A DNA stretch of 64,000 nucleotides from Marivivens niveibacter (GCF_002150005.2 NZ_MSPP01000001.1:1115293-1179292), one strand, 5' to 3'. Shown: positions 30,462-39,305, counted from the first letter of the stretch. Notes: generated by a model from the letters alone, not told the origin. Made by a program: numbers and translations.

Positions 30462-31553
30462 TCAAGCTGGAGAGCCCAAGTTGCCCCTATTTCGGTCAAC
30501 CCAGTATATCATAGTGATCAAAGGCAGAATGTTGATTTCGCCAGTGTCGATCAATTCCAGCGCCTGTTCGCGATCAACAAGGTGAACGCGAATATCTTCC
30601 GCCTCGGAATCCAGCCCCCCGAACCCTTTTAGCTTATCAGGCAGGTCACAAATCGCGGCGTAGGCGTAATATTGTTCGGTGGAATTACCAGGGCTTGGGT
30701 ACGCCGCGAACATCGGCCGCAAATCGGTGACGCTCAGGTTAGCCTCTTCTTCAGCTTCGCGGCGGGCAGCATTTTCTGGGGTTTCTTCGGCGTCGATGAT
30801 CCCCGCAACAGGTTCAATCGCCCAAGGGTTCGCATCCCCACGCAAAAACGGACCAACCCGAAACTGTTCAACCAGCAAAAAACGGTCCCGTTTGGGATCA
30901 TACGGTAACACCAACGCAGCATCGAATGCGATAATAGCCTCTCTTGGCAATTCGCCGGACGGTTTTCCGTCAAACCGTTCATGTTCCAATGTTACACGGC
31001 GGTATTTGAAAAAATCTCCGTCCAGTGCAGTCAGCTGTTTTTCCGCAGCAAAACCAGCGGAACGCCGTAGCGTTGCCGGCACGGTGGATTGGGACGCACG
31101 GGCACGCGAACAGGCACGCGCTCGAATTTGGGGCCAGCGCAAGACAATCTGATCTGCCGACAAAGGCGGATTATGGGCGTAAATTTCTGCGGCGGCGGCG
31201 CGGCTTACGATCGCATCGGTTGCCTGCCAGCGCTCGAATGACCACGGTTCGCCGCTACTGACGATGTCGTCATTGGGCCAATAGACCGTGATGCCATCAT
31301 TAACTATGCGCGGAAAATACCCCCAAGGACGTTCATATCGATCCAGCCGATCAATCTGATCTGGGGTCAAATCAGTCCACATAACACCAACCGCAACGGA
31401 ACCTTCGTCGCGCACCAACATCGGCACTTCGTGGCCATTGATGCGATCAACACGATATCCCGCCAAATTATAAGGTTTTGATACGCCGCCGTCGCCCGCG
31501 ACAGTTCGGAACAGCTCTGGATCTCTAAGAGACCCGAATAAGAATAACTTCAT
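30462..31553 (-). CDS. trgB: TrgB-like two-domain protein: AIG2/GGCT-like plus Nudix ADP-ribose pyrophosphatase
   Basis: 363 residues. The N-terminal ~120 residues have a gamma-glutamylcyclotransferase (AIG2-like) start MKLFLFGSLRDPELF and YERPWGYFPR. The C-terminal ~200 residues are an ADP-ribose-type Nudix domain with the box starting GIIDAEETPENAARREAEEE, where the usual glycine near the end of the box is asparagine. Neighbour trgA and following cysK identify it as TrgB of the tellurite resistance cluster. It probably hydrolyses ADP-ribose; the role of the N-terminal domain is unknown. It starts 2 bases after the trgA stop. Confidence 0.85.
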   Translation of the reverse strand: MKLFLFGSLRDPELFRTVAGDGGVSKPYNLAGYRVDRINGHEVPMLVRDEGSVAVGVMWTDLTPDQIDRLDRYERPWGYFPRIVNDGITVYWPNDDIVSSGEPWSFERWQATDAIVSRAAAAEIYAHNPPLSADQIVLRWPQIRARACSRARASQSTVPATLRRSAGFAAEKQLTALDGDFFKYRRVTLEHERFDGKPSGELPREAIIAFDAALVLPYDPKRDRFLLVEQFRVGPFLRGDANPWAIEPVAGIIDAEETPENAARREAEEEANLSVTDLRPMFAAYPSPGNSTEQYYAYAAICDLPDKLKGFGGLDSEAEDIRVHLVDREQALELIDTGEINILPLITMIYWVDRNRGNLGSPA

Positions 31554-31555
31554 AT

Positions 31556-31996
31556 TTAATCTGCAAAACGTGACACAATTTCAGCCACCAGTGATGCAAT
31601 GATAGCGCCGGCGATCAAGGTCATTCCTACAATCGGCGTAAACAATTTGGCACCCAGATCAATCGCCAACCCAACAGCGCCAGTCAAAGCCTCAACCGGC
31701 CCGTCATAGCGCATGTCGTAAGCACGCTCTAACATCACATCAAATCCGTGGGTCAGCAAAACAGCCGCGATGGTCACGACAATGGCAGAGATACCGGTAC
31801 TAATTGCAATGACGGCCCCGTTTCCAGCGCGACCGCCGATAATTTTCCAACCGAATACAGCGCCATAAGCGATATTGATTTGCATGAACCAGCGCGGCGG
31901 TTGGGATGGATCGAACATGGGCAGGACCATATCGGTCACAACATACATCAGCGCGGCCATAACAACCGCCGCGGCCAATTTTGCAAAAGTTGGCAT
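31556..31996 (-). CDS. trgA: TrgA-family membrane protein
   Basis: 146 residues with four predicted helices (about residues 5-27, 40-60, 63-90 and 115-140). It resembles TrgA of Rhodobacter sphaeroides, first gene of a tellurite-resistance locus: MPTFAKLAAAVVMAALMY at the N-terminus and GWKIIGGRAGNG after helix 2. The mechanism is unknown. It heads the trgA-trgB-cysK-mscK-alaX minus-strand unit. Confidence 0.82.
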   Translation of the reverse strand: MPTFAKLAAAVVMAALMYVVTDMVLPMFDPSQPPRWFMQINIAYGAVFGWKIIGGRAGNGAVIAISTGISAIVVTIAAVLLTHGFDVMLERAYDMRYDGPVEALTGAVGLAIDLGAKLFTPIVGMTLIAGAIIASLVAEIVSRFAD

Positions 31997-32028
31997 TTCA
32001 CCGTCCCGTTCCTGCGGAGCAAGGACAC

Positions 32029-33237
32029 TTAGGCAGGTCGCTGCACCGTTATCTGCGTTACATCGCAGTTACCGCTATGAAATGTGCTCGCGCAAGAGGT
32101 TAGATACATATTCCACATGTGCCTAAACCTTGTATCGAACCCCATCTGGGAAATTTCATCCCATTTTTCGTTAAAGGTATCGTACCAACGACGCAGCGTC
32201 TGGCTATAGCTTTCACCGAATTCAATAGAACCTACGACATTCATGCCCGCACCCTTTGCCTGCTGACGCAAAATTTTAGGGCTAGGCAACATGCCACCCG
32301 GAAAGATGTATTTTTGAATAAAATCAACACCTTTTCGGTACAGTTCAAACCGGTGGTCCTGCACGGTAATGATCTGCAGGGTCGCGTTTTTACCGGGGCG
32401 CAGGCATCTTTTCACGGTTGCAAAATAGGTCGGCCAATATTTTTCACCAACAGCTTCGAACATTTCGATGCTAGCGATGCCGTCGTACTGGCCTTTTTCA
32501 TCGCGATAATCCTGCATTTTGAACGTAACACGATCAGATAGCCCCGCATCCGCAATGCGTTTGGTGGCATAGTCGTATTGTTCGCGGCTAATCGTCAGGC
32601 CAGTCACATGCAGCCCGCGTTCTTTTGCGGCGTATTCGGCAAAGCCGCCCCAACCACATCCGATTTCCAGAACATGGTCGCCCGGTTGAACATCCATCTG
32701 ATCAACCATCGCTTTGTATTTCGCGGTTTGCGCGTCCTCTAGCGACATCTGCGATTCGGAATACAATGCCGACGAATACGTCATGCTAGGATCAAGCCAT
32801 AAGCCATAGAAATCATTACCCAAATCGTAATGGTAGCTGATATTTTTCTTGGCTTGTCGTTTGGTATTAGATTGCAACCAGAACCGCAGTTTTTCGTAAG
32901 CACGAACCAAAGCCTGCCCAGGAAAGCCGTCGAATACCTCGTCCGAAGCGTCGTGCACAAAATCCATAAAGGCCATCAGGTCGGGCGTTGACCACCACTC
33001 ATCCATGTAGGCTTCCATAAAGCCCAGATCGCCTTCACGGATCAGGCGCGCAAATATATCATCATTGTGGACATGTAATTCGGTCACATAGCCTGCGTTT
33101 GGACCTTCGGCGCGGAACTGTCGGCCATCGGGTAAAATGATATCGATCCGCCCCCGTTCAATGCGTGACAGAATATCGAAAACTGGCACAAAATAACGCG
33201 GAAGGCCGTGTTGGCCTTGGGTCGATGTCAGGATCAT
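32029..33237 (-). CDS. cfa: Cyclopropane-fatty-acyl-phospholipid synthase family protein
   Basis: 402-residue SAM-dependent enzyme that modifies unsaturated membrane lipid chains. The SAM motif VLEIGCGWGGFAEYAA, YDLGNDFYGLWLDPSMTYS, IEMFEAVGEKYW and QKYIFPGGMLPS are family hallmarks. The start at 33237 is strongly supported by AGGAGG 5-10 bases upstream; two upstream ATGs are rejected. It lies 78 bases downstream of the photolyase gene on the same strand. In Rhodobacter sphaeroides, cfaA and phrA are both in the singlet-oxygen RpoE regulon. Confidence 0.93.
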   Translation of the reverse strand: MILTSTQGQHGLPRYFVPVFDILSRIERGRIDIILPDGRQFRAEGPNAGYVTELHVHNDDIFARLIREGDLGFMEAYMDEWWSTPDLMAFMDFVHDASDEVFDGFPGQALVRAYEKLRFWLQSNTKRQAKKNISYHYDLGNDFYGLWLDPSMTYSSALYSESQMSLEDAQTAKYKAMVDQMDVQPGDHVLEIGCGWGGFAEYAAKERGLHVTGLTISREQYDYATKRIADAGLSDRVTFKMQDYRDEKGQYDGIASIEMFEAVGEKYWPTYFATVKRCLRPGKNATLQIITVQDHRFELYRKGVDFIQKYIFPGGMLPSPKILRQQAKGAGMNVVGSIEFGESYSQTLRRWYDTFNEKWDEISQMGFDTRFRHMWNMYLTSCASTFHSGNCDVTQITVQRPA

Positions 33238-33315
33238 GTGACCTCCTGTTAGGGGCATTTTATCGCCCTTTTTATATATTAACCAAAAGGATACGTTGCT
33301 TTGCAACCTTTGGAT

Positions 33316-34737
33316 CTATTTTTCACGCGCCTCATAGGCAGCAAGAGCGCGTTCCCGACCTTTAGCTAGCTCTATTATTCGCTGAGGGTAGCGCATGTCA
33401 GGATTCAGTTCCCAGCTTTTGGGGACCGCATCGAAATAGCTAAGCGCCGTTTGCGATGGTTTGTCATACCCTTCGGCGATCCATGCGGCACGATAGTCAC
33501 CATTTTTATCGAATTTATCCAGTTGCGTTTCAGGATTGAAAACGCGGAAATACGGGGCGGCGTCTGGACCTGATCCCGCCACCCACTGCCACCCCATCGC
33601 GTTGGATGCTGGGTCCCAATCGGTCAAACAATCCTCGAACCATTTCATGCCGATTTTCCAATGCACCATAAGGTGTTTGGTCAAATATGACGCCACAATC
33701 ATGCGGGCGCGGTTATGCATCGTCCCTGTCACATACATCTGACGCATGGCCGCATCGACAAACGGTTCACCCGTGCGACCCATTTTCCATGCTTTGACGT
33801 CATCGCCGTCTTCGTCGGTCGACCATGGGAATTTATCCCATTCCTCACGCCAACTGCGGTCCAAAATCTCGGGTGTGTGATGCAGCAAATGATACGCGAA
33901 TTCGCGCCATGCGATCTCTTTCAGGAAATGTTCAGCACCATTCGATCCATTTTCCATTGCGCGCCAACCTGCGTGCCACATGGCCCTAGGCGCAATTTCA
34001 CCGTAAGTGAGATTTTCGGACAGGCCCGACACCGCATCAATCGCAGGAAAGTCGCGTAGATTTTTGTAATCATCTACTTTTTGTTCGATAAAATCATCCA
34101 AACGTTCACGTGCGCAAACTTCGCCAACACACTGATGTTGCGTAACTATTTCTGCACCGCGGCGCATAGCTGCGGTCATATTCCAATCGGACAGGTCTTC
34201 GCTGCTGGGCCACTCATCCGGTGACTTCAACGACGAAGGCGCCGCAATGCAATCGGCGACAGGCAGGTCGCGCACGGCCTTCCACATTGGCGAATAGACG
34301 CGATAGAAACCGCCCGATTTTGTCTCAACCGTCCACGGTTCAAACAAAAGATGTCCAGTATAGCTTTGCGCCTCAACACCTTGATCTTTCAAGGTAGATT
34401 TGACTTTGGTGTCGCGTTCCTTGCACGCAGGATCATACAGTCGCGACCAGTATACCGCGCCGGCGTGAGTTTCTTTGATCAACGATTGCAGCACATCCAA
34501 CGCGTCGCCCGATCGCAGGATCAAACGACTGTCCAGTTTTTCTAGCTGTTTTTGCAGAGCCTGTATCGACTGCCCCCAACGCATTTTGGCGGCCGCACCT
34601 GTGGCGTCGACGATGTCATCACGGATAAACACTGGGATGATCGGACGGCCCGTGGACACCGCCGCGCTTAACGCTTCGTGATCGGACAAGCGTAGATCGC
34701 GGCGGAACCAGACGATAATGGCAGAGGTGTCAGACAT
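33316..34737 (-). CDS. phrB: Deoxyribodipyrimidine photolyase
   Basis: 473-residue blue-light, FAD-dependent repair enzyme for pyrimidine dimers. IVWFRRDLRLSDHEAL binds the antenna domain, WREFAYHLL, GRTGEPFVDAAMRQMYVTG, MHNRARM and WVAGSGPDAAPYFRVFNP line the FAD pocket, as in class I CPD photolyases. The start MSDTSAIIVWF at 34737 is preferred over one 4 codons upstream. A promoter with CCCTAAGTC at the -10 region lies 26-32 bases upstream. Probably cotranscribed with cfa. Confidence 0.95.
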   Translation of the reverse strand: MSDTSAIIVWFRRDLRLSDHEALSAAVSTGRPIIPVFIRDDIVDATGAAAKMRWGQSIQALQKQLEKLDSRLILRSGDALDVLQSLIKETHAGAVYWSRLYDPACKERDTKVKSTLKDQGVEAQSYTGHLLFEPWTVETKSGGFYRVYSPMWKAVRDLPVADCIAAPSSLKSPDEWPSSEDLSDWNMTAAMRRGAEIVTQHQCVGEVCARERLDDFIEQKVDDYKNLRDFPAIDAVSGLSENLTYGEIAPRAMWHAGWRAMENGSNGAEHFLKEIAWREFAYHLLHHTPEILDRSWREEWDKFPWSTDEDGDDVKAWKMGRTGEPFVDAAMRQMYVTGTMHNRARMIVASYLTKHLMVHWKIGMKWFEDCLTDWDPASNAMGWQWVAGSGPDAAPYFRVFNPETQLDKFDKNGDYRAAWIAEGYDKPSQTALSYFDAVPKSWELNPDMRYPQRIIELAKGRERALAAYEAREK

Positions 34738-34763
34738 AAAAACTCCCAAAATTTCCTAAACTG

Positions 34764-34790
34764 GACTTAGGGCTTTTCTTTTGCTTTCAA
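34764..34790 (-). promoter_or_regulatory. Candidate promoter of phrB
   Basis: Minus strand TTGAAA (34790-34785) and TAAGTC (34769-34764), spacing 15, with CCC directly before the -10. The same CCC-TAAGTC element stands before sufE. Confidence 0.45.
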
Positions 34791-34803
34791 CCCCTTGCCC
34801 AGA

Positions 34804-35793
34804 TCAAGCGTTCACATCCACCACAACGCGTCCGCGCACCTGGCCTTGCAGAATGTCTGCACCCAATTTCGGTAGGTCAGACAAGGTTGCAGGCACGATC
34901 ATCGTCTCCAACTTATCCATCGGCAAGTCAGAGGCGATCCGTTCCCAAGCAGTTTTGCGTTTTTCGGTTGGATAAAGAACACTATCAATACCCAGCAGAT
35001 TTACGCCGCGCAGCAGAAATGGGATCACTTTGGCAGGCAAATCCGCGCCCCCGGCCAGACCAACAGCAGCAACGCTGCCACCGTATTTCATCTGCCCCAG
35101 CACACGAGCCAGCATGGGACCGCCGACCGCATCAATACAGCCCGCCCAAGTTTCGCTTTCCAACGGTCGCTTTGTAACCTCGGCAACATCAGCGCGATCA
35201 ACGATGCGCGATGCGCCAAGATCGCGCAAATAATCTGCGGTTTCAGGACGACCAGTTACGCCAGCCACCTGATAGCCACAATTGGCAAGAATCGACGTAG
35301 CCACAGAGCCCACACCGCCAGATGCGCCAGTCACCAAAACCTCGCCTTTTTCGTGGGTTAGACCATGATCTTCGAGTGCAAGGATCGCGATCATAGCCGT
35401 AAATCCAGCGGTTCCGACGGCCATGGCTTGCCGAGTGGTCAAACCATTGGGCAACGGAACCAGCCAGTCCGCTTTGACGCGCGCTTTTTGCGAATATCCA
35501 CCCCAATGCGCCTCGCCTACGCGCCAACCGGTCAGTACGACTTTATCGCCAGCTTTGTATCTTGGGTCACTGCTGTCTTCGACGGTGCCAGCAAAATCAA
35601 TGCCTGGAACATGCGGATAATTACGAACCAAACCTCCACCTGGTCCGACGCATAGACCGTCTTTGTAATTCAATGTCGAATACTCAACAGAAACCAAAAC
35701 CTCGCCTTCGGGTAGATCCTTGATTTCTAATTCTTTAACCGCGGCATGTGTTTTGCCGTCTTCGTCTTTTTCTACGACCAGCGCGTTGAACAT
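34804..35793 (-). CDS. acuI: Acrylyl-CoA reductase AcuI (YhdH-type zinc-less dehydrogenase)
   Basis: 329-residue NADPH-dependent medium-chain reductase. YSTLNYKDGLCVGPG near residue 45, VPGIDFAGTV, and VTGASGGVGSVA (Rossmann loop) near residue 150 are typical of the YhdH/AcuI clade, and the length equals that of Rhodobacter AcuI. It converts acryloyl-CoA to propionyl-CoA and detoxifies acrylate from DMSP breakdown. No dmd or ddd gene is adjacent, so the DMSP link is by family only. ATG 35793 has GGAGG six bases upstream. Confidence 0.88.
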   Translation of the reverse strand: MFNALVVEKDEDGKTHAAVKELEIKDLPEGEVLVSVEYSTLNYKDGLCVGPGGGLVRNYPHVPGIDFAGTVEDSSDPRYKAGDKVVLTGWRVGEAHWGGYSQKARVKADWLVPLPNGLTTRQAMAVGTAGFTAMIAILALEDHGLTHEKGEVLVTGASGGVGSVATSILANCGYQVAGVTGRPETADYLRDLGASRIVDRADVAEVTKRPLESETWAGCIDAVGGPMLARVLGQMKYGGSVAAVGLAGGADLPAKVIPFLLRGVNLLGIDSVLYPTEKRKTAWERIASDLPMDKLETMIVPATLSDLPKLGADILQGQVRGRVVVDVNA

Positions 35794-35893
35794 CTGCATC
35801 CTCCATTCAGATAATTCGACATGTATGTCCACGCTCTATTGCGGCAAGTCGGATGTCAATTGATAGCTATTCTATGGATGATCGCATTTACCC

Positions 35894-35922
35894 TTGAAGC
35901 CAGCAACGGCGCTGCCTATATC
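35894..35922 (+). promoter_or_regulatory. Promoter of ssrA
   Basis: TTGAAG (35894-35899), 17-base spacer, TATATC (35917-35922), placing the transcript start near 35929 at the first hairpin of the permuted tmRNA. Confidence 0.65.
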
Positions 35923-35928
35923 GGTGCT

Positions 35929-36230
35929 GTCCCCTCGGGGACTATGGACATAAACGCGCTCGTAATAAGCGGATCGGACCCGGGGGCGGTACCCGGCGGC
36001 TCCACCATATATCCTTCATTTGGGGATCATGGGGCCGAAACAGGATCGACGAACGTGTAAAGGTGTTGCTTTGTCTCGGTGAGATACCACCGTTATCGGT
36101 TCAAACTGTACAATTGCAAATGACAATCGTGCTCCGGTAGCAATGGCTGCTTAAGCAGTCGGAGTTTCCGAAACTTAAGTCCTAACGCCTAGCCGCGTTA
36201 GGCGGGGTTCGAAGGTACCTGGCAACAGAA
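35929..36230 (+). ncRNA. ssrA: Circularly permuted two-piece tmRNA (ssrA)
   Basis: The 3' tRNA-like half comes first: after a GTCCC-CTCG-GGGAC hairpin (35929-35942), the acceptor piece ends CGGCTCCACCA at 36007. The coding piece begins at 36031 with GGGGCCG, which pairs with CGGCTCC to form the acceptor stem. GCA at 36116 is the resume codon, and the tag reads ANDNRAPVAMAA with TAA at 36152-36154. A hairpin CCTAACGC/GCGTTAGG (36181-36202) follows. The 23 bases between 36007 and 36031 are the excised spacer. tmRNA rescues stalled ribosomes and tags the product for ClpXP. The exact 3' end is uncertain by about 10 bases. Confidence 0.95.
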
Positions 36231-36239
36231 ACCTTCACT

Positions 36240-36638
36240 TCACCCCCGCAGACTTGGACAGAAATTGATCGACGTCGTACCCATGACGCGACCCATTTGC
36301 GGCGGTTTCCAGATGATTTCAATTTCGGCACCGTCGTAAATTAATTCGCGCAGATCACGGTAATTACACACAATCGCAGCGATGGTATCCGGCAAATCAG
36401 GCGCTGCGCGAACTGTTATTTTTAACGTATCTCCGACCGTCTGAACCCTTTGAACCTCTGCGGTGTTATCCCACGGCAAATGACCGTCTGCTTCAAACTC
36501 TGCCCCGATTGATGCAAGGTTATCCGCCATTCGTTCCGCCGGACTGCGATCATCCCCCACCATACCCAAAGCGGACAACGTGAAATACACGACGACGGCG
36601 GTCACCATGAACGCCAATCCAATCAATACTTTACCCAT
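36240..36638 (-). CDS. Membrane-anchored hypothetical protein
   Basis: 132 residues with one N-terminal hydrophobic segment (residues ~4-25, LIGLAFMVTAVVVYFTLSAL) that could be a signal anchor, and a soluble periplasmic domain of about 100 residues with two cysteines (near residues 90 and 127). No family was recognised. It is convergent to ssrA, ending about 10 bases from the tmRNA 3' end, and divergent from sspB. It may be a small envelope protein. Confidence 0.6.
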   Translation of the reverse strand: MGKVLIGLAFMVTAVVVYFTLSALGMVGDDRSPAERMADNLASIGAEFEADGHLPWDNTAEVQRVQTVGDTLKITVRAAPDLPDTIAAIVCNYRDLRELIYDGAEIEIIWKPPQMGRVMGTTSINFCPSLRG

Positions 36639-36837
36639 ATCAACGCCCTACTTTCTGCAACTGCAGCATGGTTGGTGCAAATTTTGTACCAATGTCGTTC
36701 AGTACTTGCGGTGCCACATGCCCTTTGGCAAAAAGCCGACAATAACAATTCAGTCTACCACACCTTGGAAAGATAGCCTCTTTTCTAGAACTTAAAATAT
36801 CGTATGGTGGATTAAGGGGACCCAGAAAGGACAGACC

Positions 36838-37314
36838 GTGAGCCAGAAAATCGACTACGGCAACCTAATGCACGATGCTATGCGCGGACTGATTCAAAAG
36901 GTCCTGACGCGCGTGGCTAAGGACGGCCTGCCTGGAAAGCACCATTTTTTCATCACCTTTGACACGATGCACCCAGACGTCGAGCTGGCCGATTGGCTGT
37001 CGGATCGGTATCCGGGCGAAATGACCGTTGTGTTGGAACATTGGTTTGAAAACCTGACCGTGAATGACGACGGTTTTGCGGTCACCCTATCGTTCGGCGA
37101 CAATCCCGAACCGATTTATGTGCCTTACGACGCAATCCGCACCTTTGTAGACCCATCGGTTGAATTCGGCCTGCGTTTCGAAACCCAAGACGACGACTTT
37201 GACGACGACGATCTGGATGACGAAGAAGAAGCACCAATGGTCGAAATGGCCGAGCCTGAGGACGAGCCCCGTAAAGAGGCCGAAGTCGTCAGTTTGGACA
37301 AATTCCGTAAGTAA
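36838..37314 (+). CDS. sspB: SspB-alpha, ClpXP adaptor for tmRNA-tagged proteins
   Basis: 158 residues resembling Caulobacter SspB-alpha. The globular substrate-binding part (DYGNLMHDAMRGLIQKVL, HHFFITFDTMHPDVELADW) covers the first ~110 residues. An acidic linker of many Asp/Glu residues follows (~118-150), and the tail VVSLDKFRK is the ClpX-binding module. It tethers ssrA-tagged substrates to ClpXP. The start is GTG at 36838 with AAAGGA upstream. The ssrA gene lies 600 bases upstream. Confidence 0.9.
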   Translation: MSQKIDYGNLMHDAMRGLIQKVLTRVAKDGLPGKHHFFITFDTMHPDVELADWLSDRYPGEMTVVLEHWFENLTVNDDGFAVTLSFGDNPEPIYVPYDAIRTFVDPSVEFGLRFETQDDDFDDDDLDDEEEAPMVEMAEPEDEPRKEAEVVSLDKFRK

Positions 37315-37345
37315 ACAAAATTTATCGACTGTTAGCGGTCTCATT

Positions 37346-37393
37346 GCGGTATGCAGCGGTATACCGCATTGATTTCGCGTGTCGATGCGGTAT
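37346..37393. repeat. Triple GCGGTAT sites with a 12-bp palindrome upstream of fumC
   Basis: GCGGTAT occurs at 37346-37352, inside the perfect palindrome GCGGTATACCGC (37356-37367), and at 37387-37393, all within 80 bases of the fumC start. It looks like an operator with one strong and two half sites. The regulator is unknown. Alternatively, the palindrome may form a weak hairpin after sspB. Confidence 0.55.
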
Positions 37394-37425
37394 GACACTC
37401 TCAATCACAACTCGGAGTGTTCATA

Positions 37426-38820
37426 ATGACCGCAACCCGCACCGAAACCGACAGCTTTGGCCCGCTAGAGGTTCCTGCAGATAAATACTGGGGCGCGCAG
37501 ACCCAGCGTTCGATCATCAACTTCCCTATCGGCTGGGAAAAACAGCCTGTGCCAATCGTGCGCGCATTGGGCGTTGTGAAAAAAGCATGTGCCATGGCTA
37601 ACAAAGAGCTGGGCAACATGGACGCAGAAATCGCGGACGCCATCATCGCAGCAGCTGGTGAAGTCATCGAAGGTAAATTCGACGACAACTTCCCGCTGGT
37701 CGTTTGGCAGACAGGTTCGGGTACTCAGTCGAACATGAACTCCAACGAAGTTATTTCCAACCGCGCGATCGAAATGCTGGGCGGCGAAATGGGTTCGAAA
37801 AAACCTGTTCACCCGAACGATCACTGCAACATGGGTCAGTCGTCGAACGACACATTCCCAACCGCAATGCACGTCGCAATCGGCATGCAGGCGCGTGACG
37901 TTCTGCTGCCTGGCCTGAACAAATTGCTGGCCGCGCTAGAAGAAAAAGCAGAAAACTTCAAAGACATCATCAAAATCGGCCGTACCCACACGCAGGATGC
38001 GACGCCTCTGACCTTGGGTCAGGAATTTGGTGGTTACGCGCATCAGGTCCGCAAAGGCATCCAGCGCGTTGAAGAGTGCCTGCCAGACATCTACGAACTG
38101 GCTCAGGGCGGCACCGCGGTTGGCACCGGCCTGAACACGAAAAAAGGCTGGGCCGAAATGGTCGCGAAAAACATGGCAGAGATCACCGACCTGCCATTCG
38201 TCACCGCCCCCAACAAATTCGAAGCACTGGCAGCACATGACGCAATGGTCATGTTCTCGGGCGCATTGAAAACTGTTGCGGCATCGCTGTTCAAAATCGC
38301 AAACGACATCCGCCTGCTAGGTTCGGGCCCACGCTGCGGTCTGGGCGAACTGATCCTGCCAGAAAACGAACCAGGTTCGTCGATCATGCCGGGCAAAGTA
38401 AACCCAACCCAAGCCGAAGCACTGACCATGGTTTGTGCGCACGTCATGGGCAACGACGCAGCGGTTGGTTTTGCAGGTTCGCAAGGTCACTTTGAACTGA
38501 ACGTCTACAACCCGATGATGTCCTACAACGTACTGCAGTCCATGCAGCTGTTGGGCGATTCCGCATCCGCGTTCACCGACAACATGGTTGTTGGCATCAA
38601 AGCGAACGAAGTGCGCATCGAAAAACTGCTGCATGAATCGCTGATGCTGGTAACGGCTCTGGCGCCAACCATCGGTTACGACAACGCAACCACCGTTGCG
38701 AAAACCGCGCATAAAAACGGCACCACCCTGAAAGAAGAAGCTATCAAATTGGGCTTTGTGGATGAAGCAACCTTTGATGCGGTTGTTCGTCCCGAACAGA
38801 TGATTGGTCCAAAAGACTAA
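37426..38820 (+). CDS. fumC: Fumarate hydratase class II
   Basis: 464-residue tetrameric enzyme converting fumarate to malate, of the oxygen-stable, cluster-free type. [33 protein letters not shown], the superfamily signature [13 protein letters not shown] and the substrate helix region are intact. The start at 37426 has GGAG 8-11 bases upstream; a GTG 9 bases earlier is less likely. A repeat-rich upstream region (37346-37393) and a downstream terminator frame a single-gene unit. Codon use is highly biased, as for a strongly expressed gene. Confidence 0.98.
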   Translation: MTATRTETDSFGPLEVPADKYWGAQTQRSIINFPIGWEKQPVPIVRALGVVKKACAMANKELGNMDAEIADAIIAAAGEVIEGKFDDNFPLVVWQTGSGTQSNMNSNEVISNRAIEMLGGEMGSKKPVHPNDHCNMGQSSNDTFPTAMHVAIGMQARDVLLPGLNKLLAALEEKAENFKDIIKIGRTHTQDATPLTLGQEFGGYAHQVRKGIQRVEECLPDIYELAQGGTAVGTGLNTKKGWAEMVAKNMAEITDLPFVTAPNKFEALAAHDAMVMFSGALKTVAASLFKIANDIRLLGSGPRCGLGELILPENEPGSSIMPGKVNPTQAEALTMVCAHVMGNDAAVGFAGSQGHFELNVYNPMMSYNVLQSMQLLGDSASAFTDNMVVGIKANEVRIEKLLHESLMLVTALAPTIGYDNATTVAKTAHKNGTTLKEEAIKLGFVDEATFDAVVRPEQMIGPKD

Positions 38821-38838
38821 TTCATCTAGTCCGGTAAG

Positions 38839-38867
38839 AAAGGCCGCCCCAATCGGGCGGCCTTTTT
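38839..38867 (+). terminator. Terminator of fumC
   Basis: GGCCGCCC-CAATC-GGGCGGCC followed by T5. Confidence 0.92.
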
Positions 38868-38869
38868 CA

Positions 38870-38898
38870 TTGCGTTGCGCCCTGCCCGACCCTAAATT
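38870..38898 (+). promoter_or_regulatory. Candidate promoter of the DUF4169 gene
   Basis: TTGCGT (38870-38875), 17-base spacer ending CCC, TAAATT (38893-38898). Transcription would start at or close to the ATG at 38905, giving a leaderless or near-leaderless mRNA. Confidence 0.45.
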
Positions 38899-38904
38899 TG
38901 CATC

Positions 38905-39081
38905 ATGTCGAACGTCACAAATCTAAACCAGTTCCGCAAACAAAAAGCCCGCGCAGACAAACGCGCACAGGGCGATGCAAATGCAGTGAAATTTGGACGG
39001 ACTAAGGCGCAAAAACAGGCCGAAGATCTAGATACCAACCGCGCAAAATCGCACCTAGATCAGCATAAAGTCGACGAATGA
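38905..39081 (+). CDS. DUF4169 family small protein
   Basis: 58 residues, very hydrophilic and basic: MSNVTNLNQFRKQKARADKR at the N-terminus and KFGRTKAQKQAED in the middle, matching the DUF4169 family of Rhodobacteraceae. Function is unknown. It ends in an ATGA overlap with the ribbon-helix-helix gene, so the two are translated together. No clear Shine-Dalgarno site. Confidence 0.8.
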   Translation: MSNVTNLNQFRKQKARADKRAQGDANAVKFGRTKAQKQAEDLDTNRAKSHLDQHKVDE

Positions 39082-39305
39082 CTGGCCGCCCTGTCAAACA
39101 TAGCCTGACCCTGCATGGGCATCGGACATCGGTCAGCCTAGAGGCGCCGTTCTGGGACGCCTTCGTTAAAATAGCAGCGGATCAAGGCAAACCAATCAAT
39201 GCACTGGCAGCCGAAGTCGATGCAGAACGCGGAACCGATGCCGGCCTAGCCTCTGCCATTCGGGTGTTCGTTCTACGAAACCTGCAAAAACAGATCGCCC
39301 ACTAA
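39078..39305 (+). CDS. Ribbon-helix-helix domain protein
   Basis: 75 residues of the RHH_4-like type. RPVKHSLTLHGHRTSVSLEA forms the ribbon and first helix, and the second helix includes PINALAAEVDAER. Such proteins commonly bind DNA as dimers, but this short alphaproteobacterial group has no known targets. It is coupled to the DUF4169 gene by a 4-bp overlap; the pairing is common in this family of bacteria. Confidence 0.8.
   Translation: MTGRPVKHSLTLHGHRTSVSLEAPFWDAFVKIAADQGKPINALAAEVDAERGTDAGLASAIRVFVLRNLQKQIAH

Noticed and set aside
35821..36060. A 79-codon plus-strand frame
   Set aside because: It runs through the acceptor half of the tmRNA. The RNA explains the sequence, and no ribosome site is seen.
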